Shown: positions 7,145 to 15,672 of the stretch, piece after piece | Numbering within the stretch: the first letter of the stretch is position 1 | Layout: each line of letters starts with the position of its first letter | Source of the DNA: Streptomyces carpinensis | GTDB taxonomy: Bacteria; Actinomycetota; Actinomycetes; Streptomycetales; Streptomycetaceae | Assembly: GCF_002154505.1 (NCBI RefSeq) | Contig: NZ_MUBM01000284.1 | Location: forward strand, 1-34,341 | Length of the DNA stretch: 34,341 nt | Reading direction: 5' to 3' | Translations under genes and position numbers: made by a program | Notes under the pieces: generated by a model | Told to the model about the DNA's origin: nothing | Databases searched by the model: none | What the model saw: only the letters and a program-made list of their open reading frames with translations

Positions 7145-10126
7145 TCAGTCCTCGGACCGCTTCTCCACCAGGTGCAGCAGCCGTCCGGCCTCCGCGCGCC
7201 GGGCCGGCACTGCGTCGTCCTCGTCCCCGGTGCCCTCGTAGGCCGCGAGGACGGCACGCGCGCGTGCCGCCGCCTCGGCGGGCCGGCCCAGGTCGGACTC
7301 CAGCCAACCCGCGGCGAGTTCCGCGCCGGTCCTGTCGTGCAGGGCGTCCGGTCCGAGCCGGGCGAACACGGCGATCGCCTGTTCCGTCCGGGACAGAGCC
7401 TCCCCGAGCACGGACCTGGTCGTGTCCTCCTCCGGCTCCTCCGCCTCGACGGAACGGGCCAGCAGGTCCCCGAACTGCCTGTGGGTGTTGCCGAGTTCCC
7501 CGGTGAGCCCGAGCCGCGCCTCCTCGTCGGCCGCCCCGCCCAGCGCGGCCCCGCACTCCTCGACCGCGCTCGCCATCAGCCGCCGTGCCGTGTCCGGGCC
7601 GGCCTCCGTGCGCAACGCCAGCCACGCACGGGCGCGCAGCGAACGTACGAGGCCGTGCGCGTTGCCCAGCGAGCGCCACAGGTCGCCCGCGCGCGCGTAG
7701 GCACGGTCCGCCTCGGCGGGCAGTCCCGCGTGGCTCAGCGACTCGGCGGCGAGATGGGCGAGTGTGGCGTGGTCCTGCTGCTCGGGCCAGTGCCGGGCGA
7801 TCTCGGCGGCCTGAAGCCGCCGTTCGGCCGCCATGCGGTGCTCCCCGAGCTCGCTCAGGCAGTCGCCGAGCCACCACTGGGTCTGCACGACCGCCCCGTC
7901 GCCGTGGGTCTCGGCGGACAGGTCCGCCAGCGCCGACTCCAGCACCTCGGCGGCCTCGGCCCACCGTCCCTGCCGCAGCAGCAGACCGCCGAGCTGCTGC
8001 CGCGCCCAGGCACCGAGCGTGGGGCCCTCACCCGCCTCGTCGGCCCAGTGCGCCGCCTGAAGGGCGTGCTCCGCCGCCTCCGGGGCCCGGCCGAGGCCGC
8101 CGAGCACCTCGGCCAGCCGGAGGTGCAGCTGCGCCCGTCCGGCGGCCTCCAGATACTCTCCGCCGTGCTCCAGGGCGGCGCGCAGTGCCCGTTCGGCCCG
8201 GGCCGCATCGCCCAGGTGGTACGCGAGGGAGGCCAGCCGGGCCTCGTACTCCACCGCGAACCAGGGCAGCCCGGCGCCGACGTACCGCGCCACGGCCCCC
8301 TCGAGCAGCTCCGTGGCCGTCCGGAGGTCCCCGGTGCGCGCGGCGACCTCCGCGAGCATCGCCCGCGCCTCGGCCGTCCGCGAGGCCGTCCGTACGTCGG
8401 CCCCGTCCTCCCCGCTGTTCCCGGCGGCCCCGTCCTGCCCGGTGGGCGACTCGACGAGCGCCAGCACCTCCCGCGCGGCCTCCTCCGCTGCGGACAGCAC
8501 CTGAGGGGCCACGGGCCCCTCGGCCTCGTGCACCGGCCGCATCAGGATCCGCGCCCGCCCGATCAGCACGGACGCCGTCTGCCGCACGCCGGTGCCGCCT
8601 TCGGCGTACAGCGCGAGGACCCGCTCGTACGGCTCGGCGACCGCGACGAGCGCCTCCTCCACGTCACCCGTCAGCGCTCGTACGTACGCCGCACGCGCGC
8701 GTGCGGCCAGCGCCTCACCGGGATCACCCGCCTCCGCGTACAGCTCGGCCGCCCGTGCGAACAGCCCGGCGCCCTCCGGCCCCCGGCCCATCGCTTCGTG
8801 GTCGGCGATCTCGGCCCGGTCCCGGGCGTCCAGTTCCACGCCGTCCAGGTCCTCTGCGGCTCGCGCGACCGCCGCCCACGCCTCCATGGCGTGCGGCCGG
8901 AGGGTGTCCGACAGCCGCCGCGCCTCGGCCAGCAGCGCGGGCAGGTCGTGGGCCTCCGGTTCCGCCGCGGCGGCGGGCCGCACCCCGGTGGCGGGCCGGG
9001 TGGCCGGCGGCCGCGCCGTCCGCACCCCCAGCGGCAGCCGCTCCGCCAGCGGGCGCCGCGCCATGCGCGCGCGCACCCGCTCGCCGACGTGGGCAGTGCC
9101 GTTGCGCCGGTCGAAGCGGGCGGCCAGCGCCTCGGCCTCCCCGCGCGCGTGGGCGGCCAGTTCACGTGCCGTCCAGGCACGCCCCGCCGGTCCCGGCACC
9201 GTCTGCCCGTCCAGCCCCAGCTCCACCAGACGGTCCGTCAGCAGTGTCACCACCGCGAGGAAGTCCAGCCTGCTGCGCGGATGCCCGGTGTCGGTGAAGT
9301 ACGCCGGCCGCTCGGCCAGCAACTCCAGGGCGCGCGCCTCGTTGCCGGTCAGCGCACAGAACTCCACGTGCTTGGCGTAGGCGGTGCGCATGCTCTCCAT
9401 GGGCCGCACCAGCCGGAAACCCCGCAGATGGTGGGCGCGCGCCTCTTCCGGGCGGCCCAGCCGCAGCAGCGGCAGCAGCGAGGAGGCGAGCACGGCGTGC
9501 GGCTCGTGGGCGCAGGTGAACTCGCCCTCCAGCACCGGCCGCCACAGTTCGACCGCCTCCGCGTCCCGGCCGCGCTCGGCCTGCCACCAGCCCTGCTCGT
9601 GCAGCTCGCACGCGTGGCAGTCGGCCATCCGGTCGCGGTCGGCCGCCAGCCACGCGGCGTACGCCCGCTCCGCCCGAGCCACGTCCCCGACATGCGTGGC
9701 GACGCTGAACTCCGCGCCGCGAACCGCCCGTTCGGAGTACCCGGCGATCCGGTAGCGGTGCTCCATCTCGCCGAGCCACTTCTCGACGGACGCCAGCGGG
9801 ATGTGCGGCTGGTCCAGCATGCCGGCCGACATCCACTTGAAGACCCAGTGCAGTGAATGGGCCTCGTACTCGTCGAAGTCCTCGGGGTGTTCGTCCCACA
9901 GGCGCAGCAGCCGCGCGAAGGGGACGAATATCTTGTCCTTCTCGGAGCTGTAGTTGTAGACCTTCAGCTGGTGCCCGAGCGCCTCGATCACTGCGAGCGG
10001 GATGTCCAGCTTCTCGGCCTCGGCCAGCAGCTGTTCCGCGCGCGCGTTGCGGGCCGGTCCCTCCGGCTGCTCGCCGTTCTCCGCCATGGCCCGGCGCAGC
10101 GAGCCGAAATCCGTGATCGAGCTCAT
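7145..10126 (-). CDS. Large tetratricopeptide-repeat protein paired with HSP90-like ATPase
   Basis: A 993-residue protein built mainly of Ala/Leu/Glu-rich helical pairs. Repeats such as EAAEHALQAAHWADEAGEG and WAEAAEVLESALADL are TPR-like and cover about 440-990. Residues 1-210 are distinct and include a compact Cys/His cluster: C170, H171 and C173 (DCHACELHEQGWW), then C205 and H207. These may bind metal. No signal peptide or membrane segment is visible, so it is cytoplasmic. The ATG at 10126 follows a GGAGGAGGG element and overlaps the stop of the HSP90-family gene by four bases, which indicates translational coupling. Eukaryotic Hsp90 uses TPR co-chaperones, so a co-chaperone or client-adaptor role is attractive but inferred. 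The frame stays open upstream of 10126, but that part only shadows the HSP90 gene. It is convergent with the fakA-like gene, 24 bp apart. Confidence 0.85.
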   Translation of the reverse strand: MSSITDFGSLRRAMAENGEQPEGPARNARAEQLLAEAEKLDIPLAVIEALGHQLKVYNYSSEKDKIFVPFARLLRLWDEHPEDFDEYEAHSLHWVFKWMSAGMLDQPHIPLASVEKWLGEMEHRYRIAGYSERAVRGAEFSVATHVGDVARAERAYAAWLAADRDRMADCHACELHEQGWWQAERGRDAEAVELWRPVLEGEFTCAHEPHAVLASSLLPLLRLGRPEEARAHHLRGFRLVRPMESMRTAYAKHVEFCALTGNEARALELLAERPAYFTDTGHPRSRLDFLAVVTLLTDRLVELGLDGQTVPGPAGRAWTARELAAHARGEAEALAARFDRRNGTAHVGERVRARMARRPLAERLPLGVRTARPPATRPATGVRPAAAAEPEAHDLPALLAEARRLSDTLRPHAMEAWAAVARAAEDLDGVELDARDRAEIADHEAMGRGPEGAGLFARAAELYAEAGDPGEALAARARAAYVRALTGDVEEALVAVAEPYERVLALYAEGGTGVRQTASVLIGRARILMRPVHEAEGPVAPQVLSAAEEAAREVLALVESPTGQDGAAGNSGEDGADVRTASRTAEARAMLAEVAARTGDLRTATELLEGAVARYVGAGLPWFAVEYEARLASLAYHLGDAARAERALRAALEHGGEYLEAAGRAQLHLRLAEVLGGLGRAPEAAEHALQAAHWADEAGEGPTLGAWARQQLGGLLLRQGRWAEAAEVLESALADLSAETHGDGAVVQTQWWLGDCLSELGEHRMAAERRLQAAEIARHWPEQQDHATLAHLAAESLSHAGLPAEADRAYARAGDLWRSLGNAHGLVRSLRARAWLALRTEAGPDTARRLMASAVEECGAALGGAADEEARLGLTGELGNTHRQFGDLLARSVEAEEPEEDTTRSVLGEALSRTEQAIAVFARLGPDALHDRTGAELAAGWLESDLGRPAEAAARARAVLAAYEGTGDEDDAVPARRAEAGRLLHLVEKRSED

Positions 10127-11979
10127 CGGCAACCCTCCTCCCCGTGGGTGGCCCACTCCAGCAGTCCGATGAAGGCGCGGTTGAGCAGCGCCGAGTCCGC
10201 CGGGCGCAACGGGCGCTGCGCCATCAGCAACGCCTGCCCGTACAGGGACTCCGTCGCCGTGCCGATCAGCTCCGCATCGCCCAGGGAACTGATCCTCCGG
10301 ACCAGCGGGTTGAGGTGGTTGAGCACCAGACGCGCGCGCGGGGCGCTGCCGCGCAGCGAGCCGAGGATGCCCGCCCACAGGTCGTCGGCCTGCGTCTCGG
10401 CCTCCGAGCGGGCCCGCTCGTGCCGGGCCGCCCGGTCGTCCAGGTGCAGCGCGGGCACGGACAGCGGGTGGAAGGCGCGCAGCACGACGTCGCAGCCCAG
10501 CGGGTCCAGCTTCGCCCGCGCGCTCGCCAGGAACCCCGACAGGGCCAGCTCCTCGGCCGGGTCGACGGCGTCCAGGTGAGCGGTCACGGTGTCCGCGTCC
10601 AGTTCGGCGACCGCCGTTCCCGGGCGCACCGAGGGCAGCGCCTCCACCAGTTCGCTGTCGTAGGTGTAGCCGCCGTTGACGACGCCGACGCCCTGCGCGG
10701 AGGCGATCGGCGCCACCTGCCGGTACTCCTCCACCGTCCGCGTGAAGTGCACCACCGGGTGCCGCTGCGCGAACTCCTCCAGGGACAGCCGCCCGTCGGT
10801 CGTCTCGAAGGGCAGCCACGGCAGCATCGTGCGCAGCATCTCCGCGTCGTGCCGGGCCAGGGACTTCACGCCCAGGTGGTGCACGGCCAGGAAGGCGGCC
10901 AGCCGCTCCGGGTCACCGGCGGCCAGCCCGGTCAGCCAGGACCGGATTCGTTCCCCCAGCGCCTCGCGCACCGCCGCCAGCGTCTCGTCCTCGTACAGCG
11001 ACTCGCGCGAGGCGGTCGGCCGCAGGCTGTCCGTGTCGAGCACGCAGCGCACGAAGAACGCCCAGTCGGGCAGCAGCTGTTCGGCCCGCTCGGTCAGCAG
11101 CATGCCCTTCAGGTGCACGCGGTGACCCGCCCGCTGCGCCGGGCTGACCGCCGACGGCAGCACGTACGCCACCCCGCGGATCCCGGCCACCGGCACGTCC
11201 AGGTCGACCGAGTCCAGCGGGGTGAAGCCGAACAGGTCGTGGCAGTGCCGGGCCAGGGCGACCCGGCGGGCGGCGGGGGAGGGGTACGCCCGGTTCCAGG
11301 GCGCGGGCAGATCGGTGACCGCCTCCTCGCCGACCCGGACGTCGTACGGCAGCAGCGACCCGAAGTCCCGCGCCAGCGCGAGCACCCGCTGCTCGGCCAG
11401 CCACTCACCGGCACCGGCCCGCGCCTGAAGGTGCACGGTGGTGCCGGGCTCCGGGCGGGCGGAGCCCGGCAGGGTCCGCACGGTGTACGAGCCGTCGTCG
11501 CGCGCCGTCCACTCCACGGGCGGCGCGTGAGGCGTACGGGCGCTGCGGCTGACCACGCGGATCCGCTCGGCGACCACGAAACAGGCCAGCAGGCCGATGC
11601 CGAACTGGCCGAGGAAGTCCGAGCGGGCGTCCTGCAGCCCCTCGGCGCGCTTGGAGCTGCGGCCGATGGTCGCCAGCAGCTCGTGCACGTCGGACTCGGT
11701 GAGCCCGATCCCGGTGTCCTCCACGCACAGGCTGCCCCCGTCGGCGTACAGCCGCACCCGGGCGGGAACGTCCGGGTCCTCGGCGCGCCGGGCGGTGATG
11801 GCGTCCACGGCGTTCTGCAGCAGCTCGCGGAGGTAGACCTTGGGACTGGAGTAGAGGTGGTGCGAGAGCAGGTCCACCAGGCCGCGCAGGTCGACCTGGA
11901 AGGTGTGGGCGGACGGGGCTGGCTGGGATGGCTGTGGTCCCTGTGGTGATGCCTGTGAGGTCTGGGAGTCCATCGTCAC
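10123..11979 (-). CDS. HSP90-family molecular chaperone ATPase
   Basis: A 618-residue protein with GHKL/HSP90 features. After a Pro/Gln/Ser-rich leader (about 1-24), the ATPase domain shows RELLQNAVDA (E52 general base, N56 Mg ligand), EDTGIGL (D88, nucleotide base) and GQFGIGLLACF (125-135, lid/phosphate loop). The middle domain carries TASRESLYEDE, whose R325 matches the HSP90 catalytic-loop arginine. The active site therefore looks complete. Sequence away from these motifs is quite unlike E. coli HtpG, so it belongs to a divergent actinobacterial branch; I withhold the htpG symbol. The start is uncertain: GTG at 11979 or ATG at 11973, with no SD before either. The stop overlaps the TPR gene start (ATGA). 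It is divergent from recG, 163 bp away. Confidence 0.88.
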   Translation of the reverse strand: MTMDSQTSQASPQGPQPSQPAPSAHTFQVDLRGLVDLLSHHLYSSPKVYLRELLQNAVDAITARRAEDPDVPARVRLYADGGSLCVEDTGIGLTESDVHELLATIGRSSKRAEGLQDARSDFLGQFGIGLLACFVVAERIRVVSRSARTPHAPPVEWTARDDGSYTVRTLPGSARPEPGTTVHLQARAGAGEWLAEQRVLALARDFGSLLPYDVRVGEEAVTDLPAPWNRAYPSPAARRVALARHCHDLFGFTPLDSVDLDVPVAGIRGVAYVLPSAVSPAQRAGHRVHLKGMLLTERAEQLLPDWAFFVRCVLDTDSLRPTASRESLYEDETLAAVREALGERIRSWLTGLAAGDPERLAAFLAVHHLGVKSLARHDAEMLRTMLPWLPFETTDGRLSLEEFAQRHPVVHFTRTVEEYRQVAPIASAQGVGVVNGGYTYDSELVEALPSVRPGTAVAELDADTVTAHLDAVDPAEELALSGFLASARAKLDPLGCDVVLRAFHPLSVPALHLDDRAARHERARSEAETQADDLWAGILGSLRGSAPRARLVLNHLNPLVRRISSLGDAELIGTATESLYGQALLMAQRPLRPADSALLNRAFIGLLEWATHGEEGCR

Positions 11980-12142
11980 GGCGCCGGTGGGGGGAGCTTC
12001 GGGGCGGCGCGGGGTCGGGCGGTCCCGGCGTGGGGCGGTGACCGCGGGGGGAGGCCGGAGCGCGTCATCCTAGAGCCCGGGCGACCCGTGCGACCACGGG
12101 TTTCGCGACACGGCTACGGCTTTGTCAGTGCCGTGGTGTGCA

Positions 12143-14386
12143 ATGGATCTCGTGCCCGCACTGCAAGAACCACTGCGACAACCGCTGAAGTCGGTGCTCG
12201 GCCCCGCCACCGCGAAGGTGATGGCCGAGCACCTCGGCCTGCACTCCGTCGGCGACCTCCTCCACCACTACCCGCGCAGATACGAGGAGCGTGGCCAGCT
12301 CACCCGCCTCGCCGACCTCCCCATGGACGAGCACGTCACCGTGGTCGCCCAGGTCGCCGACGCCCGCCTGCACACCTTCGCCTCCTCCCGGGCGCCCCGC
12401 GGCAAGGGCCAGCGCCTGGAGGTGACGATCACCGACGGCAGCGGCCGGCTCCAGCTGGTCTTCTTCGGCAACGGTGTGCACAAGCCGCACAAGGAGCTCC
12501 TGCCGGGCACGCGCGCGATGTTCGCGGGCAAGGTCTCCGTGTTCAACCGGCGGATCCAGCTGGCCCACCCGGCCTACGAACTGCTGAAGGGGGACGCCGG
12601 GGAGACCGTCGAGTCCTGGGCGGGCGCCCTCATCCCGCTCTACCCCGCCACCGCCAAACTGGAGTCCTGGAAGATCGGCAAGGCGGTCCAGACCGTCCTG
12701 CCCAGCGCCGAGGAGGCCGTCGACCCGCTGCCCGACTCGCTCCGCGCGGGCCGCGGCCTGGTCACGCTGCCCGAGGCGCTGCTCAAGATCCACCGCCCGC
12801 AGACCAAGGCGGACATCGCCGACGCGCGCGCCCGCCTGAAGTGGGACGAGGCCTTCGTCCTCCAGGTCGCCCTCGCCCGCCGCCGGCACGCCGACGCCCA
12901 GCTCCCCGCCGTCCCGAGGAAGCAGCGGCCGGACGGCCTGCTCGCCGCCTTCGACGACCGCCTGCCCTTCACCCTCACCGAGGGCCAGCAGAAGGTCTCC
13001 CGCGAGATCTTCGACGACCTGGCGACCGAACACCCGATGCACCGGCTGCTCCAAGGCGAGGTGGGCAGCGGAAAGACGATGGTGGCCCTGCGCGCCATGC
13101 TCGCCGTGGTCGACGCGGGCGGGCAGGCCGCGATGCTCGCGCCCACCGAGGTGCTGGCCCAGCAGCACCACCGTTCGGTCACCGAGATGATGGGCGAGCT
13201 GGCCGAGGGAGGCACGCTGGGCGGGGCCGAGCACGCCACCAAGGTGGTGCTGCTCACCGGTTCCATGGGCGCGGCGGCCCGCCGTCAGGCGCTGCTCGAC
13301 CTGGCCACCGGCGAGGCCGGCATCGTGATCGGCACCCATGCGCTGATCGAGGACAAGGTGCAGTTCCACGACCTCGGGCTGGTGGTCGTGGACGAGCAGC
13401 ACCGCTTCGGCGTCGAGCAGCGCGACGCCCTGCGCGGCAAGGGAAAGCAACCCCCGCACCTGCTGGTCATGACCGCCACGCCCATTCCGCGCACGGTGGC
13501 GATGACGGTCTTCGGCGACCTGGAGACCTCCGTCCTGGACCAGCTCCCGGCCGGGCGCTCGCCCATCGCCAGCCATGTCGTCCCGGCCGCCGACAAGCCC
13601 CACTTCCTGGCGCGGGCCTGGGAGCGGGTGCGCGAGGAGGTCGCGAAGGGCCACCAGGCGTACGTGGTGTGTCCGCGCATCGGTGACGAGGAGGACGATC
13701 CCCGGTCCGCGAAGGACAGGCCGGCCAAGAAGAAGCAGCCCCCCGAGTCCGCCGAGGACGCGGCCGAGAGGCGCCCGCCGCTCGCCGTCCTCGACGTGGC
13801 CGAACAGCTCGCCCGCGGGCCTCTCCAGGGGCTGCGGGTCGAGGTGCTGCACGGTCGGATGCAACCCGACGACAAGGACGCGGTCATGCGCCGCTTCGCG
13901 GCCGGCGAGACCGACGTGCTGGTCGCCACCACGGTCATCGAGGTCGGTGTCAACGTCCCGAACTCCACCGTGATGGTGATCATGGACGCCGACCGCTTCG
14001 GTGTCTCGCAGCTCCACCAGCTGCGCGGCCGGGTCGGCCGGGGCTCCGCGCCCGGTCTGTGCCTGCTGGTCACCGAGATGCCCGAGGCGAGCGCCGCCCG
14101 CCAGCGGCTGAACGCGGTGGCCTCCACCCTGGACGGCTTCGAGCTCTCCCGCATCGACCTGGAGCAGCGCCGCGAGGGCGACGTGCTCGGCCAGGCCCAG
14201 TCCGGCGTGCGCTCCAGCCTGCGGGTGCTCGCCGTCATCGACGACGAGGAGATCATCGCCGAGGCCCGCGAGGAGGCCGCCGCGGTGGTGGCCGCCGACC
14301 CGGACCTGGAGCACCTGCCCGGCCTGCGCACGGCCCTGGACGCCCTGCTGGACGAGGAGCGGGAGCAGTACCTGGAGAAGGGCTGA
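12143..14386 (+). CDS. recG: ATP-dependent DNA helicase RecG
   Basis: A 747-residue SF2 helicase that remodels stalled forks and Holliday junctions. The N-terminal part holds HHYPRRYEERG and the OB/wedge domain (VVAQVADARLHTF to about 150). The helicase core shows Walker A GEVGSGKT at 305-312, the DEQH box at 417-420, MTATPIPRTVAM, and QLRGRVGRGSAPGLCLL. The translocation motif follows (DGFELSRIDLEQRREGDVLG). An extra Lys/Pro/acid-rich segment of about 40 residues (about 514-555) sits between helicase domains and has no counterpart in E. coli RecG as I recall it. The ATG at 12143 was chosen because it gives the family start MDLVPALQEPL; upstream in-frame GTG codons add an unlikely MSVPWCA. 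No clear SD was seen. The next gene, rsmD, follows after 93 bp. Confidence 0.96.
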   Translation: MDLVPALQEPLRQPLKSVLGPATAKVMAEHLGLHSVGDLLHHYPRRYEERGQLTRLADLPMDEHVTVVAQVADARLHTFASSRAPRGKGQRLEVTITDGSGRLQLVFFGNGVHKPHKELLPGTRAMFAGKVSVFNRRIQLAHPAYELLKGDAGETVESWAGALIPLYPATAKLESWKIGKAVQTVLPSAEEAVDPLPDSLRAGRGLVTLPEALLKIHRPQTKADIADARARLKWDEAFVLQVALARRRHADAQLPAVPRKQRPDGLLAAFDDRLPFTLTEGQQKVSREIFDDLATEHPMHRLLQGEVGSGKTMVALRAMLAVVDAGGQAAMLAPTEVLAQQHHRSVTEMMGELAEGGTLGGAEHATKVVLLTGSMGAAARRQALLDLATGEAGIVIGTHALIEDKVQFHDLGLVVVDEQHRFGVEQRDALRGKGKQPPHLLVMTATPIPRTVAMTVFGDLETSVLDQLPAGRSPIASHVVPAADKPHFLARAWERVREEVAKGHQAYVVCPRIGDEEDDPRSAKDRPAKKKQPPESAEDAAERRPPLAVLDVAEQLARGPLQGLRVEVLHGRMQPDDKDAVMRRFAAGETDVLVATTVIEVGVNVPNSTVMVIMDADRFGVSQLHQLRGRVGRGSAPGLCLLVTEMPEASAARQRLNAVASTLDGFELSRIDLEQRREGDVLGQAQSGVRSSLRVLAVIDDEEIIAEAREEAAAVVAADPDLEHLPGLRTALDALLDEEREQYLEKG

Positions 14387-14479
14387 CAGACTGGAACAGC
14401 CGGCACCCGAGCCGCAGCCCATTCCTTCTCACCGCATCCCACCGCACCGCATCGACCAGGACGACAAGGACCCAAGGAC

Positions 14480-15067
14480 ATGACCCGCGTGATCGCCGGC
14501 CGGGCCGGTGGACGCCGTCTTGCCGTACCCCCGGGCCAGGGGACCCGGCCCACCTCCGACCGGGCGCGCGAGGGCCTGTTCTCCACCTGGCAGTCCCTCC
14601 TCGGCGGCCCGCTCGACGGCGAACGGGTGCTCGACCTGTACGCCGGGTCGGGTGCCGTCGGCCTGGAGGCCCTCTCCCGCGGCGCCGGGCACACCCTGCT
14701 CGTCGAGGCCGACGCCCGCGCGGTCCGCACCGTCCGGGAGAACGTGAGGTCCATCGGCCTGCCCGGCGCCGAGGTGCGGGCGGGCAGAGCGCGACAGATC
14801 ATCCAGTCACCGCCACCGGCCGAGCCGTACGACATCGTCTTCCTCGACCCGCCGTACGCCGTCACCGACGACGATCTTCGGGAGATTCTGCTCACACTCC
14901 GTACGGAGGGGTGGCTCGCGGCAGAAGCCCTCGTCACCGTGGAGCGCAGCACCAGAGGCGGTGAATTCCGGTGGCCGCCCGGGTTCGACGCGATCCGGGC
15001 CCGCCGCTACGGCGAGGGAACGTTTTGGTACGGTCGCGCCGCCTCTACGTGCGAAGACGCACGATGA
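14480..15067 (+). CDS. rsmD: 16S rRNA (guanine966-N2)-methyltransferase
   Basis: A 195-residue SAM-dependent Rossmann-fold enzyme that methylates G966 of 16S rRNA during 30S assembly. The N-terminal MTRVIAGRAGGRRLAVPPG and TRPTSDRAREGLFSTW are family hallmarks. Motif I is VLDLYAGSGAVGLEALSRGA (50-69) and the catalytic motif IV is FLDPPY (121-126). The ATG at 14480 follows an AAGGA element. Its stop (15065-15067) overlaps a possible ATG of coaD and lies 27 bp before the preferred coaD start, so the two are co-transcribed as in most actinobacteria. Confidence 0.95.
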   Translation: MTRVIAGRAGGRRLAVPPGQGTRPTSDRAREGLFSTWQSLLGGPLDGERVLDLYAGSGAVGLEALSRGAGHTLLVEADARAVRTVRENVRSIGLPGAEVRAGRARQIIQSPPPAEPYDIVFLDPPYAVTDDDLREILLTLRTEGWLAAEALVTVERSTRGGEFRWPPGFDAIRARRYGEGTFWYGRAASTCEDAR

Positions 15068-15093
15068 CCGGACCGGAGAGCGAGGGATCTCAA

Positions 15094-15573
15094 GTGCGCC
15101 GCGCCGTCTGTCCCGGGTCGTTCGACCCGATCACCAACGGACACCTCGACATCATTGCCCGAGCCTCCCGTCTGTACGACGAGGTCTACGTGGCGGTGAT
15201 GATCAACCAGTCCAAGAAGGGCCTGTTCGAGATCGAGGAGCGGATCGAGCTCATCCGGCAGGTCACCGCCGACTACGGCAACGTGCGGGTCGAGGCCTTC
15301 CACGGCCTGCTCGTCGACTTCTGCAAGCAGCGCGACATCCCCGCCATCGTCAAGGGCCTGCGCGCGGTCAGCGACTTCGACTACGAGCTGCAGATGGCCC
15401 AGATGAACAACGGCCTCTCCGGTGTCGAGACGCTCTTCGTGCCCACCAACCCCACCTACAGCTTCCTGTCGTCCTCCCTGGTCAAGGAGGTGGCGGCCTG
15501 GGGCGGCGACGTCTCGCACCTGGTGCCCCCGCAGGTACTCGAGGCCCTGACCCGGCGGCTGAAGAAGGACTGA
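15094..15573 (+). CDS. coaD: Pantetheine-phosphate adenylyltransferase
   Basis: A 159-residue nucleotidyltransferase that converts 4'-phosphopantetheine and ATP to dephospho-CoA, the penultimate CoA step. Visible are GSFDPITNGHLDI (8-20, with the catalytic T/HxGH-like motif ending at H17), VKGLRAVSDFDYELQMAQMN and the C-terminal SFLSSSLVKEV (ISSTxxR-like). The GTG at 15094 gives the usual start MRRAVCPGSFDP and a family-typical length, with GAGGG upstream at SD distance. An in-frame ATG at 15064 overlaps the rsmD stop and would add ten residues (MTGPESEGSQ); it is a weaker alternative. Confidence 0.95.
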   Translation: MRRAVCPGSFDPITNGHLDIIARASRLYDEVYVAVMINQSKKGLFEIEERIELIRQVTADYGNVRVEAFHGLLVDFCKQRDIPAIVKGLRAVSDFDYELQMAQMNNGLSGVETLFVPTNPTYSFLSSSLVKEVAAWGGDVSHLVPPQVLEALTRRLKKD

Positions 15574-15620
15574 GTTCCTGACGGCCCGTCACCCGGTGTC
15601 GGGCGACCGCCCCATGGTCG

Positions 15621-15626
15621 TACAGT
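15621..15626 (+). promoter_or_regulatory. Possible -10 element upstream of the DivIVA-like gene
   Basis: TACAGT fits the actinobacterial TAnnnT -10 pattern and lies 46 bp before the GTG at 15673. The -35 position (about 15597-15603) is poor (TGTCGG-like), so this is only a candidate for a promoter separating this gene from coaD. Confidence 0.28.
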
Positions 15627-15672
15627 CGTGCCGTCCGTCTCCAACACAACGGCAGAGAGTGGCGAGCACACC

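Noticed and set aside
10127..10819. Extension of the TPR protein by about 230 residues upstream of 10126
   Set aside because: That part only shadows the HSP90 gene in another frame, while the ATG at 10126 has a strong GGAGGAGGG SD and starts a sensible protein.
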